Below are positions 20,535 through 31,739 of a stretch of 64,000 nucleotides of DNA, in pieces. This stretch comes from Escherichia coli (lineage in GTDB: Bacteria > Pseudomonadota > Gammaproteobacteria > Enterobacterales > Enterobacteriaceae). The stretch is from contig NZ_JAATUR010000028.1 in assembly GCF_011881725.1 (NCBI RefSeq), forward strand, positions 1 through 64,000. The letters are read 5' to 3'. Numbering within the stretch: the first letter of the stretch is position 1; each line of letters opens with the position of its first letter. The position numbers and the translations under genes were made by a program. Below the pieces are notes generated by a model. That model did not search any database, had not been told where the DNA came from, and worked only from the letters and a program-made list of their open reading frames with translations.

Positions 20535-21457
20535 TGCATATTCGCTATGGTTGGGAACTGGCCCTCGCGGCGCTATTAGTGATTGAGATTGTGGCTTTTG
20601 GCGTAATTAACCCGCGGATGTTAGATCTCAACGTGTTGCTGTTCAGTACCAGTGATTTCATCTGCATTGGCATTGTCGCTCTGCCGCTGACGATGGTGAT
20701 TGTCAGTGGCGGGATTGATATTTCGTTTGGTTCAACCATTGGCCTGTGTGCCATCGCATTGTGCGGGCTGATTAACGCCGGATTGATCATCTATACCAGA
20801 GTTAACCCGCTGGTGATTACGCTTGGCACGCTGTATCTATTTGCCGGAAGCGCCCTGCTGCTTTCCGGGATTGCGGGGGCGACGGGATATGAAGGTATTG
20901 GCGGATTTCCGATGGCGTTTACGGATTTCGCTAACCTCACCGTACTTGGACTTCCCGTTCCGCTGATTCTCTTTCTGATATGTTTCATCATTTTCTGGCT
21001 CTGGCTGCATAAAACCCACGCCGGACGCAATGTATTTTTGATTGGACAAAGCCCGCGCGTGGCGCTTTATAGCGCGATTCCGGTTAACCGCACCTTATGC
21101 GCGCTCTATGCCATGACGGGGCTGGCATCGGCGGTCGCTGCTGTGCTGCTGGTGTCGTATTTTGGTTCAGCACGTTCCGATCTCGGAGCGTCGTTTTTGA
21201 TGCCCGCCATCACTGCAGTGGTGCTTGGCGGTGCCAATATTTATGGTGGTTCCGGTTCCATTATCGGTACCGCCATTGCGGTTTTATTAGTGGGATATTT
21301 GCAACAAGGTTTGCAAATGGCAGGAGTGCCAAATCAGGTGTCCAGCGCCCTTTCCGGTGCGTTGCTTATCGTCGTTGTCGTTGGTCGTTCCGTTAGCCTG
21401 CATCGCCAGCAAATTAAAGAGTGGCTGGCGCGTCGGGCCAATAATCCATTGCCATAA
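20534..21457 (+). CDS. lsrD: AI-2 importer permease LsrD with in-frame deletion
   Basis: Second AI-2 permease, 307 residues here against 330 in K-12. At about residues 75-78 the sequence goes directly from GLCAIAL to CGLINAGLI. Aligned with LsrC in the same operon (GMCAVLL...AGFFNGVLV), 23 residues are missing at exactly this point, covering about one transmembrane helix. The frame is kept and everything else matches K-12, including the ATPase-contact loop [15 protein letters not shown]. The protein probably has altered topology, and AI-2 uptake through Lsr may be impaired. Start chosen at ATG 20534, overlapping the lsrC stop. Confidence 0.92.
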   Translation: MHIRYGWELALAALLVIEIVAFGVINPRMLDLNVLLFSTSDFICIGIVALPLTMVIVSGGIDISFGSTIGLCAIALCGLINAGLIIYTRVNPLVITLGTLYLFAGSALLLSGIAGATGYEGIGGFPMAFTDFANLTVLGLPVPLILFLICFIIFWLWLHKTHAGRNVFLIGQSPRVALYSAIPVNRTLCALYAMTGLASAVAAVLLVSYFGSARSDLGASFLMPAITAVVLGGANIYGGSGSIIGTAIAVLLVGYLQQGLQMAGVPNQVSSALSGALLIVVVVGRSVSLHRQQIKEWLARRANNPLP

Positions 21458-21468
21458 AGGATATCCTC

Positions 21469-22491
21469 ATGACACTTCACCGCCTTAAGAAAATCGCCTT
21501 ACTTAGTGCCCTTGGTATTGCGGCAGTCTCTATAAATGTGCAGGCAGCAGAGCGTATTGCATTTATTCCCAAACTGGTTGGTGTGGGATTTTTTACCAGT
21601 GGTGGCAATGGTGCTCAACAAGCCGGTAAAGAGCTGGGTGTTGATGTCACCTACGACGGGCCGACGGAACCCAGTGTTTCTGGTCAGGTACAGTTGATCA
21701 ATAACTTCGTTAACCAGGGGTATAACGCCATTATTGTCTCTGCGGTTTCGCCCGATGGTTTATGTCCGGCGCTAAAACGCGCAATGCAGCGTGGTGTGAA
21801 AGTCTTGACCTGGGACTCTGACACCAAACCAGAATGCCGCTCTTACTACATTAACCAGGGTACGCCAACACAGTTGGGAGGTATGTTGGTGGATATGGCG
21901 GCGCGTCAGGTAAATAAAGACAAAGCGAAAGTCGCGTTTTTCTACTCCAGCCCTACCGTTACCGACCAAAACCAATGGGTGAAAGAAGCGAAAGAAAAAA
22001 TCGCCAAAGAGCATCCTGGCTGGGAAATCGTCACTACGCAGTTTGGCTATAACGATGCCACTAAATCGTTACAAACCGCGGAAGGAATATTGAAAGCATA
22101 TAGCGATCTCGACGCCATTATCGCCCCCGATGCCAACGCCCTGCCCGCCGCCGCGCAAGCCGCAGAAAACCTGAAAAATGACAAAGTTGCGATTGTTGGG
22201 TTTAGTACGCCAAACGTGATGCGCCCATATGTGGAACGCGGCACGGTGAAAGAATTTGGCCTGTGGGATGTGGTGCAGCAAGGCAAAATTTCGGTGTATG
22301 TCGCGGATGCATTATTGAAAAAAGGTGCAATGAAAACGGGCGATAAGCTGGATATTCAGGGCGTGGGTCAGGTTGAAATCTCGCCAAACAGTGTTCAGGG
22401 CTATGACTACGAAGCGGATGGTAATGGCATCGTGCTGTTACCGGAGCGCGTGATATTCAACAAAGAGAATATCGGCAAATACGATTTCTGA
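21469..22491 (+). CDS. lsrB: Periplasmic AI-2 binding protein LsrB
   Basis: A 340-residue periplasmic binding protein with a signal peptide ending VQA (about residue 26). It binds the AI-2 form R-THMF and passes it to LsrC/LsrD. The mature protein is a two-domain periplasmic-binding-protein fold matching K-12 throughout, with the ligand-pocket region [12 protein letters not shown] intact. An AAAGGA site precedes the ATG; it lies 11 bases after lsrD. Confidence 0.95.
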   Translation: MTLHRLKKIALLSALGIAAVSINVQAAERIAFIPKLVGVGFFTSGGNGAQQAGKELGVDVTYDGPTEPSVSGQVQLINNFVNQGYNAIIVSAVSPDGLCPALKRAMQRGVKVLTWDSDTKPECRSYYINQGTPTQLGGMLVDMAARQVNKDKAKVAFFYSSPTVTDQNQWVKEAKEKIAKEHPGWEIVTTQFGYNDATKSLQTAEGILKAYSDLDAIIAPDANALPAAAQAAENLKNDKVAIVGFSTPNVMRPYVERGTVKEFGLWDVVQQGKISVYVADALLKKGAMKTGDKLDIQGVGQVEISPNSVQGYDYEADGNGIVLLPERVIFNKENIGKYDF

Positions 22492-22517
22492 TGTGGATTA
22501 CTTAACCGGAGTACGTT

Positions 22518-23393
22518 ATGGCAGATTTAGACGACATTAAAGATGGTAAAGATTTTCGCACCGATCAACCGCAACAGAATATCCCTTTTACCCTGAAAGG
22601 TTGCGGTGCGCTGGACTGGGGAATGCAGTCGCGCTTATCGCGGATATTTAATCCGAAAACGGGTAAAACCGTGATGCTGGCCTTTGACCATGGATATTTT
22701 CAGGGGCCGACTACCGGACTTGAGCGTATCGATATAAATATCGCCCCACTGTTTGAACATGCCGATGTATTAATGTGTACGCGCGGTATTTTACGCAGCG
22801 TAGTGCCTCCGGCAACCAATAAACCGGTGGTACTGCGGGCTTCAGGTGCGAACTCTATTCTGGCGGAATTAAGTAATGAAGCAGTGGCGTTATCGATGGA
22901 TGATGCCGTGCGCCTGAACAGTTGCGCGGTGGCGGCTCAGGTTTATATCGGCAGCGAATATGAACATCAGTCGATCAAAAATATTATTCAACTGGTCGAT
23001 GCCGGAATGAAAGTGGGAATGCCGACCATGGCCGTGACTGGTGTGGGCAAAGATATGGTGCGCGATCAGCGTTATTTCTCGCTCGCTACCCGAATCGCCG
23101 CTGAAATGGGGGCGCAGATTATTAAAACCTATTATGTCGATAAAGGCTTTGAACGGATTGTTGCCGGATGCCCGGTACCAATTGTTATTGCTGGCGGTAA
23201 AAAATTACCGGAGCGCGAGGCGCTGGAAATGTGCTGGCAGGCTATCGATCAGGGCGCATCTGGCGTGGATATGGGACGCAATATTTTCCAGTCTGACCAT
23301 CCGGTGGCAATGATGAAAGCTGTACAGGCGGTGGTACATCATAACGAAACGGCTGATCGGGCATATGAACTCTATCTAAGTGAAAAACAGTAA
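22518..23393 (+). CDS. lsrF: 3-hydroxy-2,4-pentadione 5-phosphate thiolase LsrF
   Basis: A class I aldolase-fold enzyme of 291 residues that transfers an acetyl group from 3-hydroxy-2,4-pentadione 5-phosphate to CoA, the last step in phospho-AI-2 breakdown. The Schiff-base lysine is K203 in [10 protein letters not shown], and [10 protein letters not shown] is intact near residues 54-63. Fifth gene of lsrACDBFG, 26 bases after lsrB. Confidence 0.95.
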   Translation: MADLDDIKDGKDFRTDQPQQNIPFTLKGCGALDWGMQSRLSRIFNPKTGKTVMLAFDHGYFQGPTTGLERIDINIAPLFEHADVLMCTRGILRSVVPPATNKPVVLRASGANSILAELSNEAVALSMDDAVRLNSCAVAAQVYIGSEYEHQSIKNIIQLVDAGMKVGMPTMAVTGVGKDMVRDQRYFSLATRIAAEMGAQIIKTYYVDKGFERIVAGCPVPIVIAGGKKLPEREALEMCWQAIDQGASGVDMGRNIFQSDHPVAMMKAVQAVVHHNETADRAYELYLSEKQ

Positions 23394-23416
23394 CTGCGGA
23401 TTTAAGGAGAAGAATC

Positions 23417-23707
23417 ATGCACGTCACGCTGGTTGAAATTAACGTTCATGAAGACAAGGTTGACGAGTTTATCGCGGTATTTCGTCAGAACCATCTGGGT
23501 TCGATCAAAGAGGAAGGCAATTTGCGCTTCGATATCTTACAGGACCCGGAAGTCAATTCGCGCTTTTATATCTACGAAGCCTATAAAGATGAAGACGCAG
23601 TGGCATTCCATAAAACCACGCCCCACTACAAAATTTGTGTCGAGAAACTGGAACCGTTAATGACCGGACCACGTAAAAAACGGGTGTTCAATGGACTGAT
23701 GCCGTGA
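23417..23707 (+). CDS. lsrG: Phospho-AI-2 isomerase LsrG
   Basis: A 96-residue ABM-family (antibiotic biosynthesis monooxygenase-like) protein that isomerises phospho-AI-2 to 3-hydroxy-2,4-pentadione 5-phosphate for LsrF, removing the LsrR inducer. The first strand [18 protein letters not shown] and the full length agree with K-12. An AAGGAGA ribosome site precedes the start. Last gene of the core lsr operon. Confidence 0.95.
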   Translation: MHVTLVEINVHEDKVDEFIAVFRQNHLGSIKEEGNLRFDILQDPEVNSRFYIYEAYKDEDAVAFHKTTPHYKICVEKLEPLMTGPRKKRVFNGLMP

Positions 23708-23764
23708 GGCGAATTCATCAGTTTTATCTACAATTGGGGTAACGCGCTGACAGGAGTAAAAAAA

Positions 23765-24523
23765 ATGTCTGACTGGAACCCCTCTTTATATCTGCACTTT
23801 GCCGCTGAACGATCGCGTCCGGCGGTGGAGCTGCTTGCCAGAGTGCCGCTGAAGAATGTCGAATATGTTGCCGATCTTGGCTGCGGGCCGGGTAACAGCA
23901 CCGCCCTTTTACATCAACGTTGGCCTGTAGCAAAGATAACGGGTATCGATTCGTCTCCAGCGATGGTTGCCGAAGCGCGAAGTGCTTTGCCGGACTGCCA
24001 GTTTGTGGAAACAGATATCCGCAACTGGCAACCAGAGCAGGCACTTGATCTGATTTTTGCTAATGCCTCACTGCAATGGCTGCCCGATCACTACGAACTG
24101 TTCCCTCATTTGGTTTCGTTACTTAATCCGCATGGCGTGTTGGCAGTACAGATGCCGGATAACTGGCTGGAGCCGACCCATGTGCTAATGCGTGAAGTGG
24201 CCTGGGAGCAAAAATACCCGGATCGCGGGCGTGAGCCGCTGGCAGGTGTTCACGCTTATTACGATATTCTGAGCGAAGCCGGGTGCGAGGTTGATATCTG
24301 GCGAACCACCTACTATCACCAGATGCCGTCGCACCAGGCGATTATTGACTGGGTGACCGCTACCGGATTACGCCCGTGGTTACAGGATCTGACCGAGAGC
24401 GAACAGCAGCATTTTCTTACGCGCTACCATCAGATGCTGGAAGAGCAGTATCCTCTCCAGGAGAACGGACAGATACTGCTGGCATTTCCGCGACTGTTTA
24501 TTGTTGCCCGACGTACAGAGTAA
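23765..24523 (+). CDS. tam: Trans-aconitate 2-methyltransferase Tam
   Basis: A 252-residue class I SAM-dependent methyltransferase. Motif [13 protein letters not shown] (about 36-47) and the acidic VETDIRNW are intact. It methyl-esterifies trans-aconitate, an inhibitor formed from cis-aconitate. It follows lsrG by 57 bases with a GACAGGAG ribosome site. It converges with yneE, only 3 bases separating the two stop codons. Confidence 0.94.
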   Translation: MSDWNPSLYLHFAAERSRPAVELLARVPLKNVEYVADLGCGPGNSTALLHQRWPVAKITGIDSSPAMVAEARSALPDCQFVETDIRNWQPEQALDLIFANASLQWLPDHYELFPHLVSLLNPHGVLAVQMPDNWLEPTHVLMREVAWEQKYPDRGREPLAGVHAYYDILSEAGCEVDIWRTTYYHQMPSHQAIIDWVTATGLRPWLQDLTESEQQHFLTRYHQMLEEQYPLQENGQILLAFPRLFIVARRTE

Positions 24524-24526
24524 TTG

Positions 24527-25441
24527 TTACGTCAGCTGGTAATGGCGATCGGGAAGAATCTTCGCTGGAATTTCTGCTTCATCGTTCATCTGCAACAGGT
24601 CAATTTCAATGGCGTTGCAGATGGCATTCAGTGGTAAGTCATTATTTTCTGTACCAAACGGATCTTCCAGTTCTTCCGCCAGACAATCCAGCGAAATAAA
24701 AGTGTAGGAAATCAGCACAGAGATAAACGGCGTCATGTAATGCAGGTCCACGACCAGCGCAAACGGTAGCATGATACAAAACAGATAAACGGTACGATGC
24801 AAAATCAGAGTGTATGCAAAAGGAATTGGCGTATAGGCAATGCGTTCGCAGCCTGCCAGTACCGCGGAAATATCGTTAAGCCGATCGTGAAGGCTAATAA
24901 ACAGGATATCTGAAAGCTGTCCATTGCGCCGCTGAACTGCTAGCCACTCCCCCATTATCAATAAAATACGGTTAGCGGGAGAGTTGGCAGTCAGTACACG
25001 CTGAAGATCTTCAGTCTTGAGATAATGTGCCAGCACTTCTGCCTGTGGCTGTTTGCGTAATGTCATGCGTAAACAGTGGGCAAACGCGATTTGTAATCGG
25101 ACAAATTCCCTTACACTTGCCGAATCAGGCAATGTCGTTTTTACCTCACGCAGTAATGACCGTGAGGCAATCATCAACTGCCCCCATAGTTTGCGCGCTT
25201 CAACATAACGGGCGTAACCGGCGTTATTACGAAAACCGAGAAAGATGGCGATGGCGACACCGAGAATGCTGAACGGTGCGAGGGTGAATTTGATGCCCAA
25301 ATGCGTGTACCAGGGCAGCATGAAAATAACGGCGATAGAAAAGAGAAAATTAAGTAGTAAGCGCGAGGATATCTTGGATAATACTGAACCGTGCCAGACA
25401 AAAATACGGCGCAGCCAGTGTTGTTGTGGACGAACAATCAT
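24527..25441 (-). CDS. yneE: Bestrophin-family inner-membrane protein YneE
   Basis: A 304-residue member of the bestrophin/UPF0187 family (bacterial relatives form ion channels). Hydrophobic segments lie near residues 25-65 (LLLNFLFSIAVIFMLPWY and FSILGVAIAIFLGFRNN) and 205-250 (FAYTLILHRTVYLFCIMLPF). The family motif FRNNAGYARYVEARKLWG and the C-terminal DPFGTENNDLPL are present. The ATG at 25441 gives the K-12 length; a 17-codon upstream extension is less likely. Confidence 0.88.
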   Translation of the reverse strand: MIVRPQQHWLRRIFVWHGSVLSKISSRLLLNFLFSIAVIFMLPWYTHLGIKFTLAPFSILGVAIAIFLGFRNNAGYARYVEARKLWGQLMIASRSLLREVKTTLPDSASVREFVRLQIAFAHCLRMTLRKQPQAEVLAHYLKTEDLQRVLTANSPANRILLIMGEWLAVQRRNGQLSDILFISLHDRLNDISAVLAGCERIAYTPIPFAYTLILHRTVYLFCIMLPFALVVDLHYMTPFISVLISYTFISLDCLAEELEDPFGTENNDLPLNAICNAIEIDLLQMNDEAEIPAKILPDRHYQLT

Positions 25442-25603
25442 GGTTATCTTCAGGCGTGGAAAAGTCTCCCTATTAAACGTGATTACGATCACATTCTCAA
25501 GACAACATTCACAAATTACCTACAAAGAAACAACATTTACAGGTGCTACATATGGCACCTTCTTATAATAATAGCATACAGGATGTTGTAACTAATATTG
25601 GGC

Positions 25604-25631
25604 AATAAAAAACCCGGTCGAAACCGGGTTC
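25604..25631 (-). terminator. Terminator after uxaB
   Basis: On the minus strand AACCCGGTTTCGACCGGGTT is followed by TTTTTATT. It is a strong Rho-independent terminator starting about 17 bases past the uxaB stop. Confidence 0.85.
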
Positions 25632-25647
25632 AGAATTAACGCTGTTA

Positions 25648-27099
25648 TTAGCACAACGGGCGTACAGCTTCGCGCATCCCTTTTTCCAGAATCGCATCCA
25701 GGTCATTAGCAACCTGCTCGACCAGGCCAGGCACTTGCGTCAGGTCCTGCTCCCAGTGGTCTTTTTCTGCCAAAACAATAGCAACCAGTTCCTGGGTACC
25801 AATAACACCGTCACGATGCTGGCTCCAGAGTTGCTGATAACGTTCCAGCCAGTGCGCATCATCCTGTACAGGATATGTTTCTCCGTTACGCTCTCCGCGA
25901 TAGAACGCAATCAATGCCGCTAATGCGAAAGTGAGGCGCGCCGGAAGTTTACCGTTCGCCTTCTGCCCTGCCAGCAACTGCGGCAGGATGCGGGTACGGA
26001 ACTTGGTCATACCGTTGAGCGCGATAGAAAGCAACTGATGTTTGATATACGGGTTACGGAAACGCCCGGTTACCGCACTGGCGAAAGATTCCAGTTCATC
26101 ACGCGGCAAATCCAGTACCGGAATAATCTCTTCGTAGATAGCTTTTTCAACGAATGCACAAATTTCTGCATCGTTCATCGCTTCGCCTACAGTATCCAGC
26201 CCCGCCTGGAACGCCACTGGCACCAATGCCGTATGCGCACCGTTGAGAATTGCCACTTTGCGCTCTTTATACGGTTTAATATCGTCAACAATCAGCACGT
26301 TGAGCGGATATTTGTCCAGACGCAGTTCAGATGCTAAAGATTTCGGCCCCTGAATTACAAACAGGTAAAAGTGTTCAGCGGTATCGAGGAAACCATCGTG
26401 ATACCCCAGTTCTTCTTCCAGTTTCGCCACTTCATCACGCGGATAACCCGTAACGATACGGTCCACCAGCGTAGAGCAGAAGCAGTTAGCCTGATCCAGC
26501 CATTGAATAAATGCTTCTGGCAGTGCCCACTCCTGCGCGTAGCGCAGAACCAGTTCACGCAGCGCATCGCCGTTATAGTCGATCAGTTCGCACGGGATGA
26601 TGATCCAACCTTTATCCAGCGCACCGTTGAAATGGCTAAAACGTTCGAACAACAGGCGCGTCAGTTTTGCCGGATAGCTTACCGCTGGCGCATCATCAAA
26701 TTTGTCGCCCGCATGGTAGCTGATGCCTGCTTCTGTGGTGTTGGAAAAGACAAAACGCATTTCCGGGTTATGTGCCAGCTTCAGGAATTCATCGTATTCA
26801 CTGTAGACGCTGATTTCACGATTAACAGAGCGAATCAGACGCGCATCGCTAACCGCCTCGCCCTTCTCATTCAAACCACGAATGATGGTGGTGTACAGAC
26901 CATCCTGAGTGCTAAGTGACGGCGGGAATGAAGTTTCAATTGGACGAACAACGACAACGCCTGAATTCAGATCGGTGTGCTCATTCAGGAGATCAATTTG
27001 CCAGTCGACAAAGGCACGTAGAAAGTTACCTTCACCAAACTGAATGATACGTTCTGGATACAGTGCACCGGGAAAATCGCGACGATTTAGTGTTTTCAC
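25648..27099 (-). CDS. uxaB: Tagaturonate reductase UxaB
   Basis: A 483-residue NAD-dependent polyol dehydrogenase of the mannitol dehydrogenase family. It interconverts D-altronate and D-tagaturonate in galacturonate catabolism. The N-terminal cofactor region [19 protein letters not shown] and the family motif [14 protein letters not shown] with its catalytic lysine region are present. Full length versus K-12. The neighbourhood shares no other galacturonate gene, as in K-12; ExuR control is known but I did not identify a site. Confidence 0.94.
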   Translation of the reverse strand: MKTLNRRDFPGALYPERIIQFGEGNFLRAFVDWQIDLLNEHTDLNSGVVVVRPIETSFPPSLSTQDGLYTTIIRGLNEKGEAVSDARLIRSVNREISVYSEYDEFLKLAHNPEMRFVFSNTTEAGISYHAGDKFDDAPAVSYPAKLTRLLFERFSHFNGALDKGWIIIPCELIDYNGDALRELVLRYAQEWALPEAFIQWLDQANCFCSTLVDRIVTGYPRDEVAKLEEELGYHDGFLDTAEHFYLFVIQGPKSLASELRLDKYPLNVLIVDDIKPYKERKVAILNGAHTALVPVAFQAGLDTVGEAMNDAEICAFVEKAIYEEIIPVLDLPRDELESFASAVTGRFRNPYIKHQLLSIALNGMTKFRTRILPQLLAGQKANGKLPARLTFALAALIAFYRGERNGETYPVQDDAHWLERYQQLWSQHRDGVIGTQELVAIVLAEKDHWEQDLTQVPGLVEQVANDLDAILEKGMREAVRPLC

Positions 27100-27344
27100 A
27101 ATGGGTTCCCTTTTGATTAGTCATACAACCTGCTTGAATTGGTACGACAGGTTAGCAAACTTTGATATGCTGAACCCCTGTTTTGATCAACTAGCGATGA
27201 ACAATTCACATTTTTTGGCGAAAAATGTGGTGCTGATCAAAGTTCTTGAAAGTTAAAGCTTGTCATCACGATTCACGGTAAAAAGGGGAATGATTAAATT
27301 GGTAGAACAAATTAGGTGCCACCCCACAAAAGTTCATCAACTTG

Positions 27345-28763
27345 TCAGATAACTTCTCCGCCGTAATGCATAGTACGGGTACGATTACGCCCGTCTTTTT
27401 TCGAGCGATAAAGGCAAGTATCAGCTTCTACCATCAAGTTGTTGAAATCATCCGTTAACGTACGAAATGTTGCACTCCCACTTCCGACACCGATACTAAC
27501 CGTCAAATAAAGCGTTTTTTGTTGCCAGCTGAACGGTTGCAGCTCAACGCCTTTACGGATTTTTTCTGCCATTAGCAGACCATCGACAGGATTCACCGAA
27601 GGCACTACAACGGCAAATTCTTCGCCGCCCATTCGTGCCACCAGCCCCTTATCACCGACAATCTTCTGAATATGCTGGGCAAACACGCTTAACACTTTAT
27701 CGCCACATTCATGACCATAGTTATCGTTAATACTTTTGAAATAGTCGATATCAAGTAGCATGACAGTCAGATGTTGTGTCTGTTTCAACGATGGACTTTT
27801 CAGCGCCTCATAAAGACCGGATCGTGAGTAAACCTGAGTCAGAAAATCAAAGTCGGCTCGCAGCGCAACTTGCTTCATTAGCGAATTAATCGCTGCCACG
27901 CTAAACGAAACCATAATTGGGCATATCGCCATCGTGGCAATACCGAGACGTGCGGAGAACATTTGCGGAATAGAGAACGGCGAACCGACGGCGATATCAA
28001 TTACCGAATTTGCCACAAAGACTATTTCCACTGCTCCGGTGACAAAAGTCAGCAGACATGTCACCTGCGGCGTATAACGCACCGCACACCAGATTAATGC
28101 AGGCAGCGGAAATGCCAGACTTCCCGCGCCACCAATGACTACCGAGGCAATAACCGACACAATAAGCGCGATAACGGGCATCATCTGCTGTGCTCTAAAG
28201 CGCGGCAATACCCCAGGAATTGCCAGTGTCAGCATACAAGGAACAATCAAAACGCCCGTTGAGAATTGCTCACTGAACCTGTCGGCAAGTAAAGACCAGA
28301 AATCCAGACTATCAATACTGACCGAACCAATCGCCCCTACAATGGCGCATAATAACGCGGCAATCAGACAATAATTAAATAACCGTAAGGCACTTACTGG
28401 CTCGTACTTATTTTTCCCCAGACGCTTATCCCGCACGACCAGCAAGGCGACGGTCACAATAAACATCATATTGGACAAGTTGATGACTAATGAAACCAAC
28501 CCCCACTGGGTAGTCATCGCGTCATAAGCCAGCATTGCCACATAACTTATCGCATAGTAATGCAGGCGATTAAGCCAGGCATAGCGGGCAAACACCCCGG
28601 CCATCACGCCATTCAGCGGCCAGAAAAGAGAAAGCTCGTGAACCAGGCGTAACTTTGCACCAATAAAATAGAACAGTGTGGTTAGCACAAAAATAGCGAT
28701 GCTATTACGTAGCAGATGACCTTCCTGGAACAAACGGAAAGTTGAAATGGGCTGTACATGCAT
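27345..28763 (-). CDS. dgcF: Membrane-bound diguanylate cyclase DgcF (YneF)
   Basis: A 472-residue protein. An N-terminal multi-helix sensory membrane domain (about residues 15-300, MASE1-like) is followed by a C-terminal GGDEF domain (about 305-465). The active-site motif reads GGEEF (in ARMGGEEFAVVVPS), which is the catalytically competent form, so c-di-GMP synthesis from GTP is expected. Older annotations began much further in; the long membrane domain here is open and continuous, supporting the start at 28763. The signal it senses is unknown. Confidence 0.86.
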   Translation of the reverse strand: MHVQPISTFRLFQEGHLLRNSIAIFVLTTLFYFIGAKLRLVHELSLFWPLNGVMAGVFARYAWLNRLHYYAISYVAMLAYDAMTTQWGLVSLVINLSNMMFIVTVALLVVRDKRLGKNKYEPVSALRLFNYCLIAALLCAIVGAIGSVSIDSLDFWSLLADRFSEQFSTGVLIVPCMLTLAIPGVLPRFRAQQMMPVIALIVSVIASVVIGGAGSLAFPLPALIWCAVRYTPQVTCLLTFVTGAVEIVFVANSVIDIAVGSPFSIPQMFSARLGIATMAICPIMVSFSVAAINSLMKQVALRADFDFLTQVYSRSGLYEALKSPSLKQTQHLTVMLLDIDYFKSINDNYGHECGDKVLSVFAQHIQKIVGDKGLVARMGGEEFAVVVPSVNPVDGLLMAEKIRKGVELQPFSWQQKTLYLTVSIGVGSGSATFRTLTDDFNNLMVEADTCLYRSKKDGRNRTRTMHYGGEVI

Positions 28764-28901
28764 TAATTATCTGTCCATGCAATTGCGAGTGGCAATTATC
28801 TCAACACAATAAGTAAATTCTTATAAAGGATAGCATGTTCGCTGACAGCGGCGGCAAATAAAGATGTCTGGAGAATACTATTTTATCGTTTTCCGCGATT
28901 C

Positions 28902-29261
28902 TCATGGCTGATTCATCTGTTTAACCAGCCAGTGATAGATAACCGTCACGATATAACGTTGTTGTTCCTCGCTTAACGGTACCCCCTGAGGAATGTTATG
29001 CCACTTAGCCAGACAGCCGCGGCAACATGTTGCTGTAGCATGCTGGGCAATAAACACTGGATGCCCGCGCATGGGAGTTTGCTTGCCATCGTTTGCCGGT
29101 ATGGCCGGAGCAAGACGTTTAGCGACAAATTCCGCCGCATGTTGCTCAATGACCGGCGCGCCTTTCTCCAGACAATACTGACGCTCTTTCACGCCCAAAC
29201 GGAAACGAGAACGAAATTTTGAGCGGGATAAACGCGCGAAGAGTGGATCGAGAGACTGCAT
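28902..29261 (-). CDS. yneG: DUF4186 family protein YneG
   Basis: A 119-residue conserved protein of unknown function. It contains GHPVFIAQHATATCCRGCLAKWHNIPQG, with a CCRGC cysteine cluster and several histidines that could bind metal. Its start codon overlaps the glsB stop by one base, so it is translationally coupled to glutaminase B and probably last in the sad-glsB-yneG group. Confidence 0.85.
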   Translation of the reverse strand: MQSLDPLFARLSRSKFRSRFRLGVKERQYCLEKGAPVIEQHAAEFVAKRLAPAIPANDGKQTPMRGHPVFIAQHATATCCRGCLAKWHNIPQGVPLSEEQQRYIVTVIYHWLVKQMNQP

Positions 29262-30187
29262 TAATAAACCGAGCGCCCTAACTGTTTCGTCAATTGTTCG
29301 AGAACTGCTATACCAGCAAGCGAGTTACCTGCGTCATCCAGTTCCGGACTCCAGACCGCGATAGCCATTTCATGCGGAACAATCGCAACAATACCGCCGC
29401 CAACGCCAGATTTCGCGGGTAGCCCCACCCGCCAGGCAAACTCACCCGCGTTCTGGTACATTCCACTGGTCGCCATCAGCGCGTTAATTTGTCGCGCCTG
29501 CATTGGCGTCACCACGGGATCATCGACATGAATAGCCTTCCCCTGATTCGCCAGAAAGACAAACGTCCGGGCCAGCTCAACACAGCTCATTTTTAGTGCA
29601 CAGTAATGAAAGTAGTTTTGCAGTACTGTTGTCACATCATGATGGAAATTGCCAAACGACTTCATCAGCCAGGCTATCGCCGCATTTCTCGCAGAATGTT
29701 CAAACTCTGAACGCGCTACCACCGTATCGTAGGCAATATCAGACACGCCACTTAATCCGCGCACCACTTCCAGCATACGTTGCCGTGGAGCGCTTAATCG
29801 CCCTTGCAGCATGTCGCAGACCACCAGCGCACCGGCATTAATAAAAGGATTACGTGGAATCCCCTGCTCCATTTCCAGTTGCACTAAGGAATTGAATGGC
29901 GATCCCGACGGATCTTTGCCGACACGTTGCCAGATCTCCTCTTCGGAGTAATGACGCATGGCGACAACGAGACTAAGCACTTTGGAAATAGACTGAATGG
30001 AAAAACGTTCTTGTGCGTCTCCGGCCTGAAAAAGCTGTCCGTCAACAGTACAGATGGCAATGCCCAGCCGGGAGCCGTCTACCGTTGCCAGTGCCGGAAT
30101 ATAATCCGCGACTTTGCCCTGACCAATGAGCGGCCGCACTTGCCGCAAGATGTTTTCTAAAATTGCATTATCCATGGCGACTGCCAC
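29261..30187 (-). CDS. glsB: Glutaminase B GlsB
   Basis: A 308-residue glutaminase with the serine beta-lactamase-like fold, which hydrolyses glutamine to glutamate and ammonia in the cytoplasm. The catalytic S66-x-x-K69 motif (SISK) and [18 protein letters not shown] are intact. It matches K-12 over its full length. It lies 63 bases downstream of sad and overlaps yneG. Together with Sad it supplies glutamate and succinate from GABA-related nitrogen sources. Confidence 0.94.
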   Translation of the reverse strand: MAVAMDNAILENILRQVRPLIGQGKVADYIPALATVDGSRLGIAICTVDGQLFQAGDAQERFSIQSISKVLSLVVAMRHYSEEEIWQRVGKDPSGSPFNSLVQLEMEQGIPRNPFINAGALVVCDMLQGRLSAPRQRMLEVVRGLSGVSDIAYDTVVARSEFEHSARNAAIAWLMKSFGNFHHDVTTVLQNYFHYCALKMSCVELARTFVFLANQGKAIHVDDPVVTPMQARQINALMATSGMYQNAGEFAWRVGLPAKSGVGGGIVAIVPHEMAIAVWSPELDDAGNSLAGIAVLEQLTKQLGRSVY

Positions 30188-30250
30188 TTTCTACTCCTGG
30201 ACCGCAGGTCTGAAAAGACCTGCGAGTATAACAGAGCTAAATATGTGACG

Positions 30251-31639
30251 TCAGATCCGGTCTTTCCATACCGTCTGGACATTACAGAACTCATGTACCC
30301 CAAAATGGGAAAGCTCACGACCAAAGCCGCTCTTTTTTACACCGCCAAACGCTACCCGTGCATCACTGGCGCTGAAACCATTGATAAACACCCCACCGCA
30401 TTCGAGACGTGCGGCCATTTGTTTCGCCAGTACTTCATCAGAGGTAAAAATGGTTGCAGAAAGTCCAAACTCGCTATCATTAGCCAGTTCCAGCGCATGT
30501 TCCGCATTTTTCGCAATAGTGATTGCCGCGACGGGTCCAAACAATTCTTCACGAAACGCGGTCATTTCCGGTGTGACATTAGCCAGAACTGTTGGTGGAT
30601 AGTAGTTACCTGCCCCAGCCATTTTCTCACCACCCAGTAACAAACGAGCTCCCTGTGCCAATGTTTTTTCCACCTGATGGTGTAACTCATCACGCAAATC
30701 AAAACGTGCCATTGGTCCGAGATCATTCTCTTCGTCACGGGGATCGCCCATTTTCAATGCTGCTGCCGCCGCCACAAAACGTTCGGTAAATGCAGAGGCA
30801 ATACCCTCTTCGATGATAAAGCGTTTTGCCGCCGCGCAAACCTGTCCGGTATTCTGATAACGTCCGGCTACCGCGGCTTTAACTGCCAGTTCCAAATCTG
30901 CATCGTTAAGCACAATAAACGGATCTGAACCGCCCAGTTCAAGCACGCATTTTTTCAGCGCCGCCCCAGCCTGCGCGCCAATGGCTGCGCCCGCGCGGAC
31001 ACTTCCGGTGACGGTAACCGCAGCAATGCGCGGGTCTTTAATCATCTGGCTTACACCGTCATTGTCGGCATTCAGCCAGCCATATACGCCTTGCGGGATA
31101 CCTGCATCGTTAAAGACCTGGGCAATTAACTGCGCACAGCCCATCACATTTGGCGCATGCTTAAGTAAGTAACCGTTACCTGCCAGGATAATGGGAACTA
31201 CCCCTCGCATCACCTGCCATAAGGGAAAGTTCCACGGCATAATCGCCAGAATCGTCCCAAGAGGACGATATTCAATAACCGCTTGCTGATTTTCTACCTG
31301 TGTAGGTTCGGTCTTCAACATTGCCGGACCATGCTCTGCATACCAGTCGCACAAGTTTGCCGATTTCGCCACTTCGGCACGCGCCTGTTTGATCGGTTTC
31401 CCCGTTTCACGCGTGATCATTTGCGCCATCTCTTCGCTACGGGCGCGCAAAGCCTTACCGATATCACGCAGTTTTTCTGCGCGATAATCTACGTGTGTTA
31501 CGCGCCAGTCGCGAAAGCCTGCCGCCGCGCACCGAAGTGTATTTTCAATATCGTCAGCACCAGCCCAGGGCAGTACAGATAGCTGTTCGCCATTGGCTGG
31601 ATTTATTGAAATGGCATGGGTAAGCGGAGTAATGGTCAT
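30251..31639 (-). CDS. sad: Succinate semialdehyde dehydrogenase Sad (YneI)
   Basis: A 462-residue aldehyde dehydrogenase that oxidises succinate semialdehyde to succinate with NAD as preferred cofactor, in putrescine and GABA catabolism. The catalytic cysteine is C268 (YQNTGQVCAAAKRF) and the general base E234 (LELGGSDPF); MPWNFPLWQ is the cofactor-side motif. Divergent from ptrR, whose product regulates it. First of three coupled genes with glsB and yneG. Confidence 0.94.
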   Translation of the reverse strand: MTITPLTHAISINPANGEQLSVLPWAGADDIENTLRCAAAGFRDWRVTHVDYRAEKLRDIGKALRARSEEMAQMITRETGKPIKQARAEVAKSANLCDWYAEHGPAMLKTEPTQVENQQAVIEYRPLGTILAIMPWNFPLWQVMRGVVPIILAGNGYLLKHAPNVMGCAQLIAQVFNDAGIPQGVYGWLNADNDGVSQMIKDPRIAAVTVTGSVRAGAAIGAQAGAALKKCVLELGGSDPFIVLNDADLELAVKAAVAGRYQNTGQVCAAAKRFIIEEGIASAFTERFVAAAAALKMGDPRDEENDLGPMARFDLRDELHHQVEKTLAQGARLLLGGEKMAGAGNYYPPTVLANVTPEMTAFREELFGPVAAITIAKNAEHALELANDSEFGLSATIFTSDEVLAKQMAARLECGGVFINGFSASDARVAFGGVKKSGFGRELSHFGVHEFCNVQTVWKDRI

Positions 31640-31739
31640 CTGGGGATCTCCTTCGTGAGTTATGGTGTGAAGATACGCAGATTTACTCTTTCGTGAAAAT
31701 GAATAATATTAAGTCACTTATTCACGAATCGAGAATATT

